Shown: positions 11,501 through 22,592 of the stretch, in pieces | How positions within the stretch are numbered: position 1 is the stretch's first letter | Layout: each line of letters starts with the position of its first letter | Source of the DNA: Marasmius tenuissimus | Taxonomy: Eukaryota; Basidiomycota; Agaricomycetes; Agaricales; Marasmiaceae | NCBI GenBank assembly: GCA_029532415.1 | Contig: JAQOTA010000015.1 | Span: 434,001-498,000, forward strand | Direction of reading: 5' to 3' | Length of the DNA: 64,000 nt | Program-made: the position numbers and the translations under genes | Notes under the pieces: model-generated | What the model was told of the DNA's origin: nothing | Seen by the model: the letters and a program-made list of their open reading frames with translations, nothing else | The model's database searches: none

Positions 11501-13570
11501 CTTTGTTCTGAGACGGTAGACCTGTGCGACGTGTAGATGGTGATTAGATGCCCGTTAAAAAGCAAGAGGACTTATCGAAGGCTGGGGTTGGCGACTGCAA
11601 CGGCCATTGGGTCCGAGATAGGCTGTGTACCGCTGCGCTCGAAATTCAGAATCGAGAGGGAACAGGGCGCGACTGGTACGACGTACGTTGCATATCATAT
11701 GCATCGATGAAAAGGATAACCCATATCTTCCTGGCATTCTACATCAGGAAAACGGATAAAAAACTTTTTGGACTTTTCCGAGCTTTTCCGGGCTTTTTGA
11801 TGCCCATCAAAAAGTTATGTCGAGTTTTCCACAAGTTCATCAATCCCGGGCGCTTGAGGCTCCATGGCACCCAATGCAAGCAAAATTGAGGCGGAACTCC
11901 AGAGGTATACCCCCTTCTCATGGTCTCGTAATTGATCTAGATTTGTTTTAAACAAGTCCCAAGCATGTCTGAGCTTCATGGAAGGGCTAGAGGATATGCA
12001 CTTTTGGACTTTTGGACTGGTGACTGGCGGCCCCGGTTGAAATGCCGAGAAAAGCCCAAAAAGCCGACCCTGTAAATTGCCATTTTGCTGATGTAGCTGC
12101 TGAACATGTTTGAACACATACTAGAAACGGCGAAGGACTCGTCAAGTCGAAGATCCTACGTGGGAGCCAGCACTCACCTGAAAGACCATGTCCAAGATTA
12201 GGAATCTGTTTACCTGGTCGATAAAGCGCCGGGCGATATGGTGGAGTGAATTAGGGAGCCGAGTCGCTGGCCATCATGACTATGGACAGAGTTTGGAAGA
12301 CGCGTGCGGGCTTTCGTCCGGTGTATTAGTGGCAAGTAAGTCCCTCCCACATTACAAGACTCTTTTCTCGTCAAAACCTCAGTCACTACGCTGAGTTCAC
12401 GATCCCACAGCCATTTCGATGTATTCTCGTACGCTCGTTCTGGCGATACAGACTACATGATTGCGAAGTGTCCCACAAAAGGGTCGTGTAGCACGACCAC
12501 GGAAGAGCGAAAGGGGATATTGCACCCGATATGGAACCAAAGGTCGAAGATGAATGAGAAGACTGGAACTGGGAGAAGGAAGCTGGGCATGGGCGTGAGA
12601 TCTAGAGTTCGGTGGGGAGATTTATTAGGTGTGATATTGGCCTTCTGGGACCAGATAGGCGGGAGTCTGGACTGTGTATCGTGTATCGGATATGTACTGC
12701 ATGCCACGCATACTGTATTTGCAGAGATACACGGACGTCAGACAAAAGCCATCAGGTCCATCATTGTATTGTCCAGTGGTGCCAGTGAACCTTCATCGTC
12801 GTCTGCGTCACAGACGGCGGGAGTTTCTCGCGGTGAGTCTTAACAGAGAACTTTGGGATACTTCGGGCATCATATGGCCTCGAAATCATTTTAATGACTA
12901 AAGAAGCAACGGGGATTAGGGGACGCAGGACGAGAGTTGACAAGGTTGACTTACTGGCGCCGTACCAGATTGAATTATGGAAGGCTACCCGCTCAAGCCA
13001 CTCCAAAAGCCGGATTCTACAATTAATCTACCACTGAGATGGCAGTTTAAAGCGAGACTAGGAGCTCTTTGTGCCCTGAAAGTTTTCCAAAACGGATACT
13101 TATAGCAGAGAATAAGCACTTGAGACTTTAGAAGTTGCAAGAATCGCAGAATTACACACCAGTCCGGTCCTCAAGCTTGAAGAATCATCATCCGACTTGC
13201 ATCAGAAACTGCCTCAAGAAGACGGAGAAGTTTGTTGGAGGAAGAGCAGCGAGTGATGATTCGTAAAAGAGAATGGGAAGGAAGGATTTGGGAGGGGAGT
13301 CTGGTGGTTCGAGCGCAAGCCCAAGTATGAGCGCCTATAGCCGCTTTTGGGTTCGGATTCGGGCCGATCACAAATCATGCCCCTTGTTCCTTGACACTCA
13401 TGTCGAATCTCGATTCTCGACATTCGAACTTTCCCGTCTTCGTCCGCACCTAGACGATACGGCTCGCGAGTTTCACCTCGATACCGATCATCTCGAACAC
13501 CGTACGGTTTTCTCAAAAATGTCTGCCATCATTCTGTCTTTCCTCCCGAAACTCGTCGACCAACCGGACG
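11500..13570. other. no confident gene; contains repeat copy 12440-12800
   Basis: Short open frames exist on both strands, for example 113 aa at 11548-11889 (+) and 128 aa at 12457-12843 (+), but neither shows a family motif. A local A/T-homopolymer-rich stretch at 11750-11830 with short inverted words (gcttttccgggctttttgatgc) looks repetitive. The part from 12440 matches 5670-6100. Confidence 0.35.
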
Positions 13571-13828
13571 TTTAACCACTCAGTCAGAAAAGTGTAGTTT
13601 CAAGGGTTCCTGCCTTAAAGGAAGCTCGGGAGTGAACGGATGGGGGCATGTACCGCTTCAGTGAGTGTTCATCAGGACCAGCACTGCGTCCTTGATGGGC
13701 TATGATATTTTCTGCCGATGAGAATATCGCATTGTACGGCTGTAGTACTGCGGCGTAGGTCTGGAAACGAGAGTGCTGTTGAGTGTTTTGATCACGACTG
13801 CTCTCATGATACAGCCCGTGCTGTCTCT

Positions 13829-13848
13829 CCTCCACCATCATCTTCTCT
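13829..13848 (+). promoter_or_regulatory. conserved CT-rich box upstream of copy B
   Basis: The tract ctccaccatcatcttctc lies about 45 bp before the copy B start and corresponds to the boxes before copies A, C, D and G. Confidence 0.5.
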
Positions 13849-13894
13849 TCTCACTTGCTCCCCCCATCAAACGCACTATTCACCTATCATCTTC

Positions 13895-15955
13895 ATGTCT
13901 TCCCACTTCTTCCAGAAGGCACACAACTTTCGGATCACTGGCGGAAGCTTCGTTCAGGTTCAGGGAGATCAAATTCACAATATCACCACGATAGCTCAAG
14001 CAAAGGAGAAGGAACGGACGGAGTTCGACGAGGTAAGTGGAAAGACTGTACACGAGGGCTCGAATCTGACTTCTTCCCTAGTACTTTGACGTGAAACGTG
14101 GAGCTATCTACAGGGTAAGGGAGAATGGGACCTACAAATATCCACGACGATGGGACAACGGGGATCGAGAGTCATGGGAAGTGGGTCGGCCCCGAGCTGA
14201 TAGGACTATTCATGCAGCGGAGCTTGTAAACAGAGCGAGCAGAATCTTCACGGTGGTGGAATACAGAGGCCCAGAGGCCCAAAAGGTACGCCAGGATTCA
14301 ACTCGTCAATTGTTAGATGAGCGCCATTAAAACACGCTCTAGGCCTTTGAAGAGGACTTTACTATGTTAATAAGCGAACTGCGCGTTTCGGCTCTCCTCC
14401 CATCGCGCAGATGCTCAAGTCGTTCTAGGAACTCAAATGCACCTCAAGTGTACGGCTACAACCAGTCAACGATTCCATCACTACTATTATACAATGGTAC
14501 GTATGGTACGTATCGTGTGCATGCTAAAGGTCGAGTTTGACTGATTTCCTCCTGCAGAGCTGGTACCGGCTGCACAGCTGAATGCAGGGATCATCGGAAA
14601 GGTGTATCTCTATAATTTGTGTGTAAGTAGCCAGCATACGACTCGGAAACTGTTGAACAAATATCTACAGTTACAATTGGGTTGCGACGGAAAAGAATTG
14701 TGGTTGGATATGGGGAGGGGAGTGTTTTGTAGTGGCCCACCAGGGCCGAAGCCCAGTATCGCAAGCCGGACTTTTGACAGAACGGTGCCGTTGCAGGCAG
14801 AGCTCGTTCAACATAATACTCTGTTGCGATTCTTGGCGAGCCTCAAGTGCAGGAAAGTTGATTGTGTCATCGTCAATGAAGTCGTTGATTCGGGTGCCTC
14901 GGATCGCGACATGCCTGAACAAGTCCTTCGGCCGACGGTGATTTCGACGCTGACAAAAGCCCCCATTGCCGTTGCAAACAATGCTTGGAAGAGCAGGTAT
15001 GGTCCTCTTTCGGATCGAAAACTCCTGGAAAATGGGATGGCTAGGTGAGATCCAATAAAATCACCTGCCTCTTTGTCTGATGCCTCGAGTAGATTCGCCC
15101 TTGCTGGTAGACGCAGACAATGGAATGTTTGGTTGCAGTGGGATATGGGTGTACGTGAGGCGTGGATGGCACAAGCATGGAGTGTTTTTAGTGCCCGTGG
15201 AATGTCTTTGGACGAGGATTTGAGTGTTTATAGTGCGTCATTGTTTTCCACTCCCTTCCACCCACTAACATCTTCCAGAGCTTGCCTACCCTCGCGCCTC
15301 GTTGTCTGGCCGCCTTTCAAATTCTAAAGCCCATCGACAATCCCAACAACCAATCTACCTTTTTGTTCGACCACCTCCTTTGAACCTCAAATTTGAAAAG
15401 ACCTCTTCCCTTCATTACTGGTCTTTCGATGAAGCCGGCCACTCTCCGCTCTCAGAAGACCTCTGTCGTGACTTTGGCCTTCCGACGAAGCTCCAATTTT
15501 CTCGATGCTCCTACTCATTCTCTTGGTCCAATGATCACTACAGCTGCCTGCGCCAGTATCAGGTACTCCGAGGGTTTGACCTGTCCACCGCTGATTTTGC
15601 TCGATATCTCGAGTTCGACGACTACAACTACCAACCTCTGAGCGACTCGGTTCGGTTTGCGCAGATCAACCAAGGCTCGTTCCATTCGTCATTTCTTTCC
15701 GCCGTCATCTAATCTCCGATTTTGTTAGCAGAAATTTCCCTCGAGATTGGAGCCTCGACGTTGACGGCAAACATCTCAGCACTCGAAGATCCCATTACAA
15801 CTCACCCAGCTCAGAAACCCTTAGGATACACGACCTCTAGCACTCGCCAACCCAGCTTCTGGTCTGATATATTCCTGCCTCCGTCGTCGAAAGTATTGGG
15901 CGGCTCCGATACCACTGCCTGTACTCTTGACTCGGACATTACAGACATTGATTGA
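13895..15955 (+). CDS. lineage-expanded family protein, copy B (function unknown)
   Basis: Closest in sequence to copy A. Exon 1 starts MSSHFFQKAHNFRITGGSF; exon 2 has KRGAIYRVRENGTYKYPRRW; the central exon has ELWLDMGRGVFCSGPPGP; the C-terminal part has PIYLFVRPP, LHYWSFDEAGHSPLS and YQVLRGFDL. The intron after exon 3 begins GCGCGT where copies A and E have GTACGT, so it needs a GC donor; the last intron also has GC (15675-15676). The final exon is fused: it carries the extra segment shared with copy A (SLEIGAS, LTANISALEDP) and ends DSDITDID instead of DSDILTIGF. Copy B also lacks the duplicated 3' flank seen after A and C. No internal stop was seen, so it may be functional with an altered tail. 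Confidence 0.75.
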
Positions 15956-18050
15956 GGTTATGTTTGAAGGCAACACCAAGATTCGTGCACCTACAATTCT
16001 CGCAACTCATGTTCACACGGAAATTAGACTGAGTTTGTCTCCAGACTATTGCTTGGTTGACCCCCTTCTGGAAGGTATCTCGGCGTCGTGATGTAGGCAG
16101 ATTTTGGAAATCATACGGCATTAATGTACGATCTGTCATTCTCAATCTATGAGGTACAATATCATATCCAAGAGTGTCAGTCGGGCCCTTTGATACGCGA
16201 TATAAAACATCCTTCACGCCCTTGTTCGATGAGAAATATCAATCAGTTTTGGGCCAACGTGATCGGATAAATCTCAAGCGACCTGCCTCTTGGGTTATCC
16301 CTGCACATACACCATGGATCGCGCTGGAGTGAGCTCTGTGACGACGTTGCTTCGCCAGATTCAATCGGTGACCGAGATGTCGCTGCGACCGCATTTGAAA
16401 TGATGTTTGGATCGTACAAATGCTAAACCGCTTCCATCCGGGCATGCAGGGGGGAAAACATCGTGGCGAGATACAAAGTTCGTCCAACCGACGAAATCTG
16501 GTAGCTAACAGCCGATGAGCCAGGCAAGCAAGGCCATTCCACCCCAATCAAAACACTACCTCTTTTGCTCGTTGCGCGAGTTCATCTCTCCCATTCCTCA
16601 TCGACACTGAGCATCTTGTAACTTCAGTCAGAGACACGAGAGTGCGGAAGCGTCTATAAAACCTGCTTTCACTGATAAGGCCCGATGGTTCTGGTAGTAA
16701 GATGGACGTACCGTCCCATCCAAAGACCATTGTTCCGATTATTCCCTTCCGCCCAACAAGTTTCGATCGAGTTCTGCCCTCTTAACGTAGTGGGATGCTC
16801 ATCTTGAGGAGGGAGAATAACTCTGAGAGTCGGAAATCCATGTGTACAGTTACTGAAAAAAGAAATTCTGGGTGACGTGAGTGCCTTCCGTTCGCCATTT
16901 CGATGGGTCAATGATAAAAACGGGACTAGTGTGCATCTAGTGACAGTAAGACCACGACGATATTGAGAGGGATCCAAACAACCAAGAAAATGGCCCTTGA
17001 GCCTATGTGACTTCAGGAGGTATTAGCGAAATTTTGACGATATGACGAAGACGACGTACCTTCCAAGCTTTGTTCATCCTCGTGAATCCCAATCCACCTA
17101 TCATTTGCTTCCTTTCGTCGCCCTGATTGCTCGAGTTGAAGGACTTTGAAGTTCCCAGGCCGACGGTGGATGTTTCGAAAAGACTCGTTAGAATTTGACG
17201 AGCAGCAGAGTTTCGACTGAACGAAGCACTCACCTAGAGTATTTTTTTTCGTCCTTGTGTACGTTTTTGACCATATCAAGGTATCAGTAAGGTGTTGGAG
17301 TAAACTCAAACGAGTGAGAGAGAGAGTTATTGGATGGCCATGGTGGTCGTGGAAAGAGTTTGGATGTCGCGGCCAAGCTGGGTGAGACTCACCACGACCC
17401 TGGACGCGACCTTCTTCCTGCCTCATACTTCATTCTCATACCCATAATTCGTCTCTCTCTATTCGCTTTTTACGTCTCTGTACACCAGATTTTGGCACCG
17501 GGCGTTGCTTGAAGTCGGAATTCAACAAACCTCAAGCGCTAAGCTCGGGACCTTGTCCTTTCCGCCATGTTGAGACGTAAGTGGTACTCGTTCATTCATC
17601 TCAGATCATTCAAAGCCGCTCTAATCATCTCAAAAACGTTACTTATGTGGTATGGTAGGCATAGGAGGGAGCTCAGAGCTTTGTCAAGAAATGTGGGCCG
17701 GGGAAAAGGAGGCTGGGTTGGATCATCGACGAAGAACGGCACCGTTCAGTGGACTCCATTCAATAAATCCCTTCAGAACCGTTATGAAATCACCCGTACC
17801 ATTGTCGTTTAATATTCGGAAGCTGCGAAGAGCTCACGGCGGTGCGAAATCCTCCTATCTCCCGATAATCTTCGCGGGTTTCAACTAATGGCGTCTACTC
17901 TCTATGATATTCTACTTCTTTGCCTGAGGTCTCGTGCTTGACTCAAGGGAGAAGGTTTCAAAGCTTTTCTATTTGAGTTCTAGCGGGCCTCAGATGTTTT
18001 GATCGTAGCCCGGGTATAGACCCGAGTATGCGCTGCTCATGCTAAGCCTG
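15956..18050. other. no confident gene
   Basis: Minus-strand open frames of up to 137 aa (17013-17426) carry splice-like ends (for example a GTACGT donor near 17060) but no recognisable domain. The stretch could hold a decayed multi-exon minus-strand gene. The copy A/C type 3' flank is absent. Confidence 0.3.
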
Positions 18051-18059
18051 TTTTGTCTC

Positions 18060-18080
18060 TCTACCATCACCTTCCCCCTC
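18060..18080 (+). promoter_or_regulatory. conserved CT-rich box upstream of copy C
   Basis: The tract tctaccatcaccttccccct lies about 30-45 bp before the start codon and matches the boxes of copies A, B, D and G. Confidence 0.5.
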
Positions 18081-18105
18081 CTTCATATCTATCTGCTCAG
18101 TTCTG

Positions 18106-20155
18106 ATGTTCTCTCAGTTCTTCCGAAAAGCAAAACATACCACGATTACAAGTGGAAGTGGCAGCTTCAGTCATGTTGAAGGAGACCAGTTCAATCATTC
18201 GACAACCATTGTTCAAGCGGAGGAAAAGGAACGCAGCGAGTTGGACGAGGTAAGTGTCTCGAGCGGTATTTGGGAATTCGCAACTGATCATTTCCTAGTA
18301 TTTCTACGTGAAGCGGGGCGCAATCTTCAGGCTGAGGAATATCGGTATAAACCAGTACCCGCGATCTTGGGACGACGGAGATCGTCGTCGATTTCTTATT
18401 TGTGAAGAGGATCGAGTTCGAGCTGATAGGCAAATTTGTGCAGCGGAGCTTGTGGATAGACCGGGCAGAGTCTTCACGGTGGTTGAATACAGGGGCCCAG
18501 ATGCGAAAAAGGTACGCCCGAATAATTTGCTATTTCTCCAATGGATGCTAAGATTGGCTTCAGGCCTTTGAGAAAGATCTTGCTACGTTGATGAGCGAAC
18601 TGTCCGTTTTGGCTCTCCTCCGTTGTGCGGATGCTCAAGCCGTTTTAGGACCGCAAATACATCTCAAATGTATGGCTACAACCTGTCAGCAATCCCATCG
18701 ATACTATTATACAACGGTACGGGCCTGTTACATGCCATATATTGAGTTCAACTGATTTGCCCCTCCAGAGCTGGTGCCGGCTGCACAGGTGAACACAGGG
18801 ATCATCGGAAAGGTGTATCTCCACACGTTGTGTGTAAGTAGCCGGTACAATATTTGGATACGGTCAGATAAACTAGCCACACAGAGTCAATTGCGTTGCA
18901 ATTCAGTCGGAGAATTGTGGTTGGATCCCAAGAGGGGGGTGTTTTGTCGTGGTCCACCAGGGCCACACCTCGGTCTTGATGTCTGGACTTTTGGCAATGA
19001 GGAACTGCCTTTGACTGCAGAACTTGCCCAAGAAGACATTCTGTTACGATTCTTGGCGCGTCTCAAGTCGAAGGAGGTTGATCACGTCGTTGTCAGAGGA
19101 GTTGCATTTTCGGGTGCCCGGACTGATGTCATGCCTGAACGAGTCCCTCGGCCAACGATCATTCCATTATTGACAAACACCCCCATCGCCGTCACAGATA
19201 ATGTCTTGGAGAGCGACTGCAATGATCTTTCGTTTCGAAAACTGCTGAAAAATGGACTGACAAGGTGGGTTTCAATGAAACCGCCCACTTCTTCTATCTG
19301 ACACCTCAAGCAGATTCACGCTCAACGGTGGATGGAGTTTATGGATTAAGTGGAATTTGTGTGCAGCTGGGGCGTGGATAGCGCAAGCATCGGGTGTTAT
19401 TTATGCCCGTGGAATGTCTTTGGGGAATGATTTGAGTGGTTTCAGTGTGTCTTCATTCAATACTCCCCTTTCATCTACTAACATCGTTCAGAACTTATCT
19501 ATCCTCGCGCCGAGTTGAAAATCCGCCTTTCATACTCTGAAGTCCGTCAGCAATCTCAACAACCAATCTACCTCTTTATCAGACCACCACCTCCTGACCT
19601 TAACAACGGCAGAACCTCTTCACTTCATTACTGGTCTTTCGACGAAGACGGCGAGTCTCCGCTCTCGGACAATGTCTGCCTCGACTTCGGCCTTCCGATG
19701 GCGCTTGAATTCTCTCGATCCTTCTACTCCGAGCTGTCCTGGTCTGATGATGTCTATAGAAGAATACACCAATATCAACTCCTTCGAGGGTTTGACCCGT
19801 CCACCACTGATTTCGCCCAATCTCTCGGATTCGACAATTACATCTATCAACCTCTGAGCGACTCGGATCGGTTTGCTCAGGTCAACCAAGGCGAGTTCCA
19901 TTTGTTCCTCCTCCATTTACCTTTCCCACATGAAACACTAAACCTCATTCCAGCAGACTCTGAATGCGAAGCTCCGAGATCCACTGCCTTTAAAAGTACG
20001 TAATTGCCTTTGTACCTCTGGCTTCAGCCTATCTCACTCGGTCATCATTAGCGCCCGCTGCTGGCGTTCATTCTGCTGGGTTCCTGTCTGCCCTACTCTC
20101 ACCGCTCTCACCCACGCTTTCGAACGATTCGGATATTCTTACCCTTGGTTTTTAG
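18106..20155 (+). CDS. lineage-expanded family protein, copy C (function unknown)
   Basis: Intact-looking member. Exon 1 (18106-18249) reads MFSQFFRKAKHTTITSGSG; exon 2 (18299-18511) has KRGAIFRLR, YPRSWDDGDRR and VFTVVEYRGPDAKK. Next come QMYGYNLSAIPSILLYN, VPAAQVNTGIIGKVYLHTLC, ELWLDPKRGVFCRGPPGP, AWIAQASGVIYARGMSL, PIYLFIRPPPP, YQLLRGFDPSTTDFA and a tail ending DSDILTLGF. The last large intron would use a GC donor (19891-19892: AAG then GCGAGT). If that intron is retained the frame stays open for about 40 codons and ends at 20003, so two C-termini are possible. It lacks the extra segment of A and B and therefore shows the simpler exon plan also seen in E. Confidence 0.8.
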
Positions 20156-21240
20156 CTTAGACCACCTTTGTCTCTCGTATTTCCCGATATTTATTCCATC
20201 GCTCACGTATACAGCCCCGTTATCCTTGTTTATGGCCTATATTCCTTTCGAAAGTGCTATGCAAGATGCTACAAACCAGATATAATACCCAATCATGTCA
20301 ATAGTAAACATCGTCAATTGATCCCCACCCTGATCTCAGTCATACGTTCGAGTCAACTTCTGTGTCGGTGGCAAGTCGGTGGCGTCTTCGCTAGTGCTAC
20401 TTCCGATATTGTCGAGCGCCGGTAAATCCCGGTCGTATCTTGGGCTGAAGCCTAAGTTTGAGCGTTTGTGCTACTTCACAGCCATATTGAAAGAGGATTT
20501 GCCGTGGGCCTTGGACACTGAGTTGGATGGTACATTTGGCGGTTCAATAGCGCTGCCTTTCTGACAATAATTTCCCGGACCGACAGACTGTGTACAACAT
20601 CTGAGTACTCAAACCAAATGGGATGTATCAGGACGGACGAGTTCTCACCTCGCAAACTGAAAGGCCCCTACGATCCATTCAGCCCTTCCAAAAGCGTCTA
20701 CCCCCGTACCTTGAGATTCTACTGTTATTCTCTATCCTTGCCTATCCGGGTCTTGATGCGAGTCACGTTTAGTCCGGAGCATGAGCGCGTCGAATAGGCA
20801 GTTCCATCCCCGAGCAAAAAGCGCGAGGAGGACCCGTTCAGCAGTTCCAGGAGAGGTTGGCGTCGGAGAGGGGAGAAGGCAAGTATATGGCGCGAAACTC
20901 ACCGTCGACGGAGCCCGAGAGATTTAGGTCGAGGCCCAGCTGTTCATATCACTCTGCCTGTTCTGTTCCGGTACCTTGAGTTCATTTAAATTATTGGAGA
21001 CACTCCACGTAGTAGTAGTGTTCAGCCAGTACCGGCTTATTGGGATGGGGCCATTGTTGAACCCCCAAAGGTCGTAGCCTGCTGGCGACTATCCTCACCC
21101 AAATCTTCTCGCTAATATCAACACCGATTTCCCGAGCGTTGAATTGAACTTGAGGGACCCGGGCCTAGAACCGAATGATACGTTCAAAGTCTAGCGGAGA
21201 GCAGGGCGTTCAAAAACATAAATACCACAATTTTAAGCCC
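20156..21240. repeat. duplicated 3' flank of copy C
   Basis: It aligns through most of its length with 2540-3480, and in part with 10970-11160. No reading frame is conserved between the copies, so this looks like non-coding or long-decayed sequence carried along with the gene. Confidence 0.6.
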
Positions 21241-22550
21241 GTTTGCTTGAATCAGAAAAGGACTTAAATCGGAGGAATGTGAGATACGAGGCAAGACGGG
21301 ATCGATTCTCTGAAAGTATACACTGCACATTTAATGACTAGCCATCTGAAAGTCGAGTCATTGTCAATGAAGAGGTGGCCGTCATTCGTCTCGAACGCTC
21401 ACTTTTTCGCGCTACTGGACACATAGTAGCATTGGCCGTTCTCCGAAATCAAAACGTTATCGCCGGATCGCTGTTAAACAGAGCCATTCCGTATGAACGC
21501 TGAGTCGCTCGCGTATGCATCCACTGGACATACGGAGTTACCGTGACCTTTTCGTTTGAAAGGTACAGGGTGTGGACCTTCAAAGGATTGTAATGCCTTG
21601 ATTGACTCTCAAGAGATTGAGGAGGGCTCGAATATGATAAAGGGTTGAGTAAGAACGTCTGAAATCGATTTTCAGCACTAAAGCTCATCGAATATCACGA
21701 CATTTCGCTTGGCTCGGACTAGAATTCCGGGTAACTGTAAATACTCACATCTTCTCAGAGCAGACGTTACGACGTACCGGGTTTTGACAAGAATACCATG
21801 TTCTTTCAGCAGTTCCCGATGCTAAATACCAGGCTTAGATCCTCCAAATACCTGTTCCCACTTTGTCGAGGACCTCTAGGGATGAGTTGGGGACGAGGGC
21901 TATTAGCAATCCGTCTCTGCGAGTGATTCTATTTATCCACCATCCGGCTGTTCAGCTAGATTACTCGAGATAAGTGGCCCCGATAGCACACAGAGAGCAA
22001 GTAGGATGGGAAAAGGCACTAGGATATCAAAACAAAGAGGAACGGCAGATAGTTCTTGACGGTTCAAATAAAAGCGTGGGTGTCAACGGGCGCTTTCGGA
22101 AGATTGCCATTTGGTTCTGCGGGCCGAGCCTAGCCCATGTTCTTTGTTTCACAACACTCACGACTGCGACTCCGGGGTCCGATGGGCTCGATGGACGTCC
22201 TTCCTGATACCCGAATGTACAGGATATCATTCTCTTAAGAATATTTTTTACTTCTCCGCCGCCGTTATCACAAAATCAACGGGCAGTCAACCGGATATAT
22301 TCAACAACTCGGAAGGCTGCGTTCTGGAGGTATCCGAGCTCGAGGGTGACCAGACGACGACATCTTCCATTGCCATGCTTTATTCTCTTGGAGTTGCACT
22401 GCATTTCTCCAAGCTGAAGTCTCCTCGATAAAAACAGCGTTGGCATCTTGTACAGGTGCAGTGCAGGGAGGAGAGTGCTTTCGTCGTGATGGCTCCCGAT
22501 TGCAAGTTGGGTTTAGCCCGATTTTGGGGTTTGTATACCACCCGTACGTT
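21240..22550. other. duplicated 5' flank of copy D, no gene
   Basis: The right part (about 21860-22250) matches the upstream flank of copy A. Open frames are short and unsupported. Confidence 0.4.
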
Positions 22551-22556
22551 GTATTT

Positions 22557-22574
22557 CTACCACCATCTTCCCCT
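22557..22574 (+). promoter_or_regulatory. conserved CT-rich box upstream of copy D
   Basis: The tract ctaccaccatcttcccct lies about 20-35 bp before the former start codon; the box survives although the gene behind it is broken. Confidence 0.45.
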
Positions 22575-22592
22575 GCTAAGATACATATCCTC

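Noticed and set aside
11740..12117. possible retroelement gag fragment on the minus strand
   Set aside because: The repeated words around cttttccgggctttttgatgc are low-complexity; no zinc knuckle, protease or LTR could be found.
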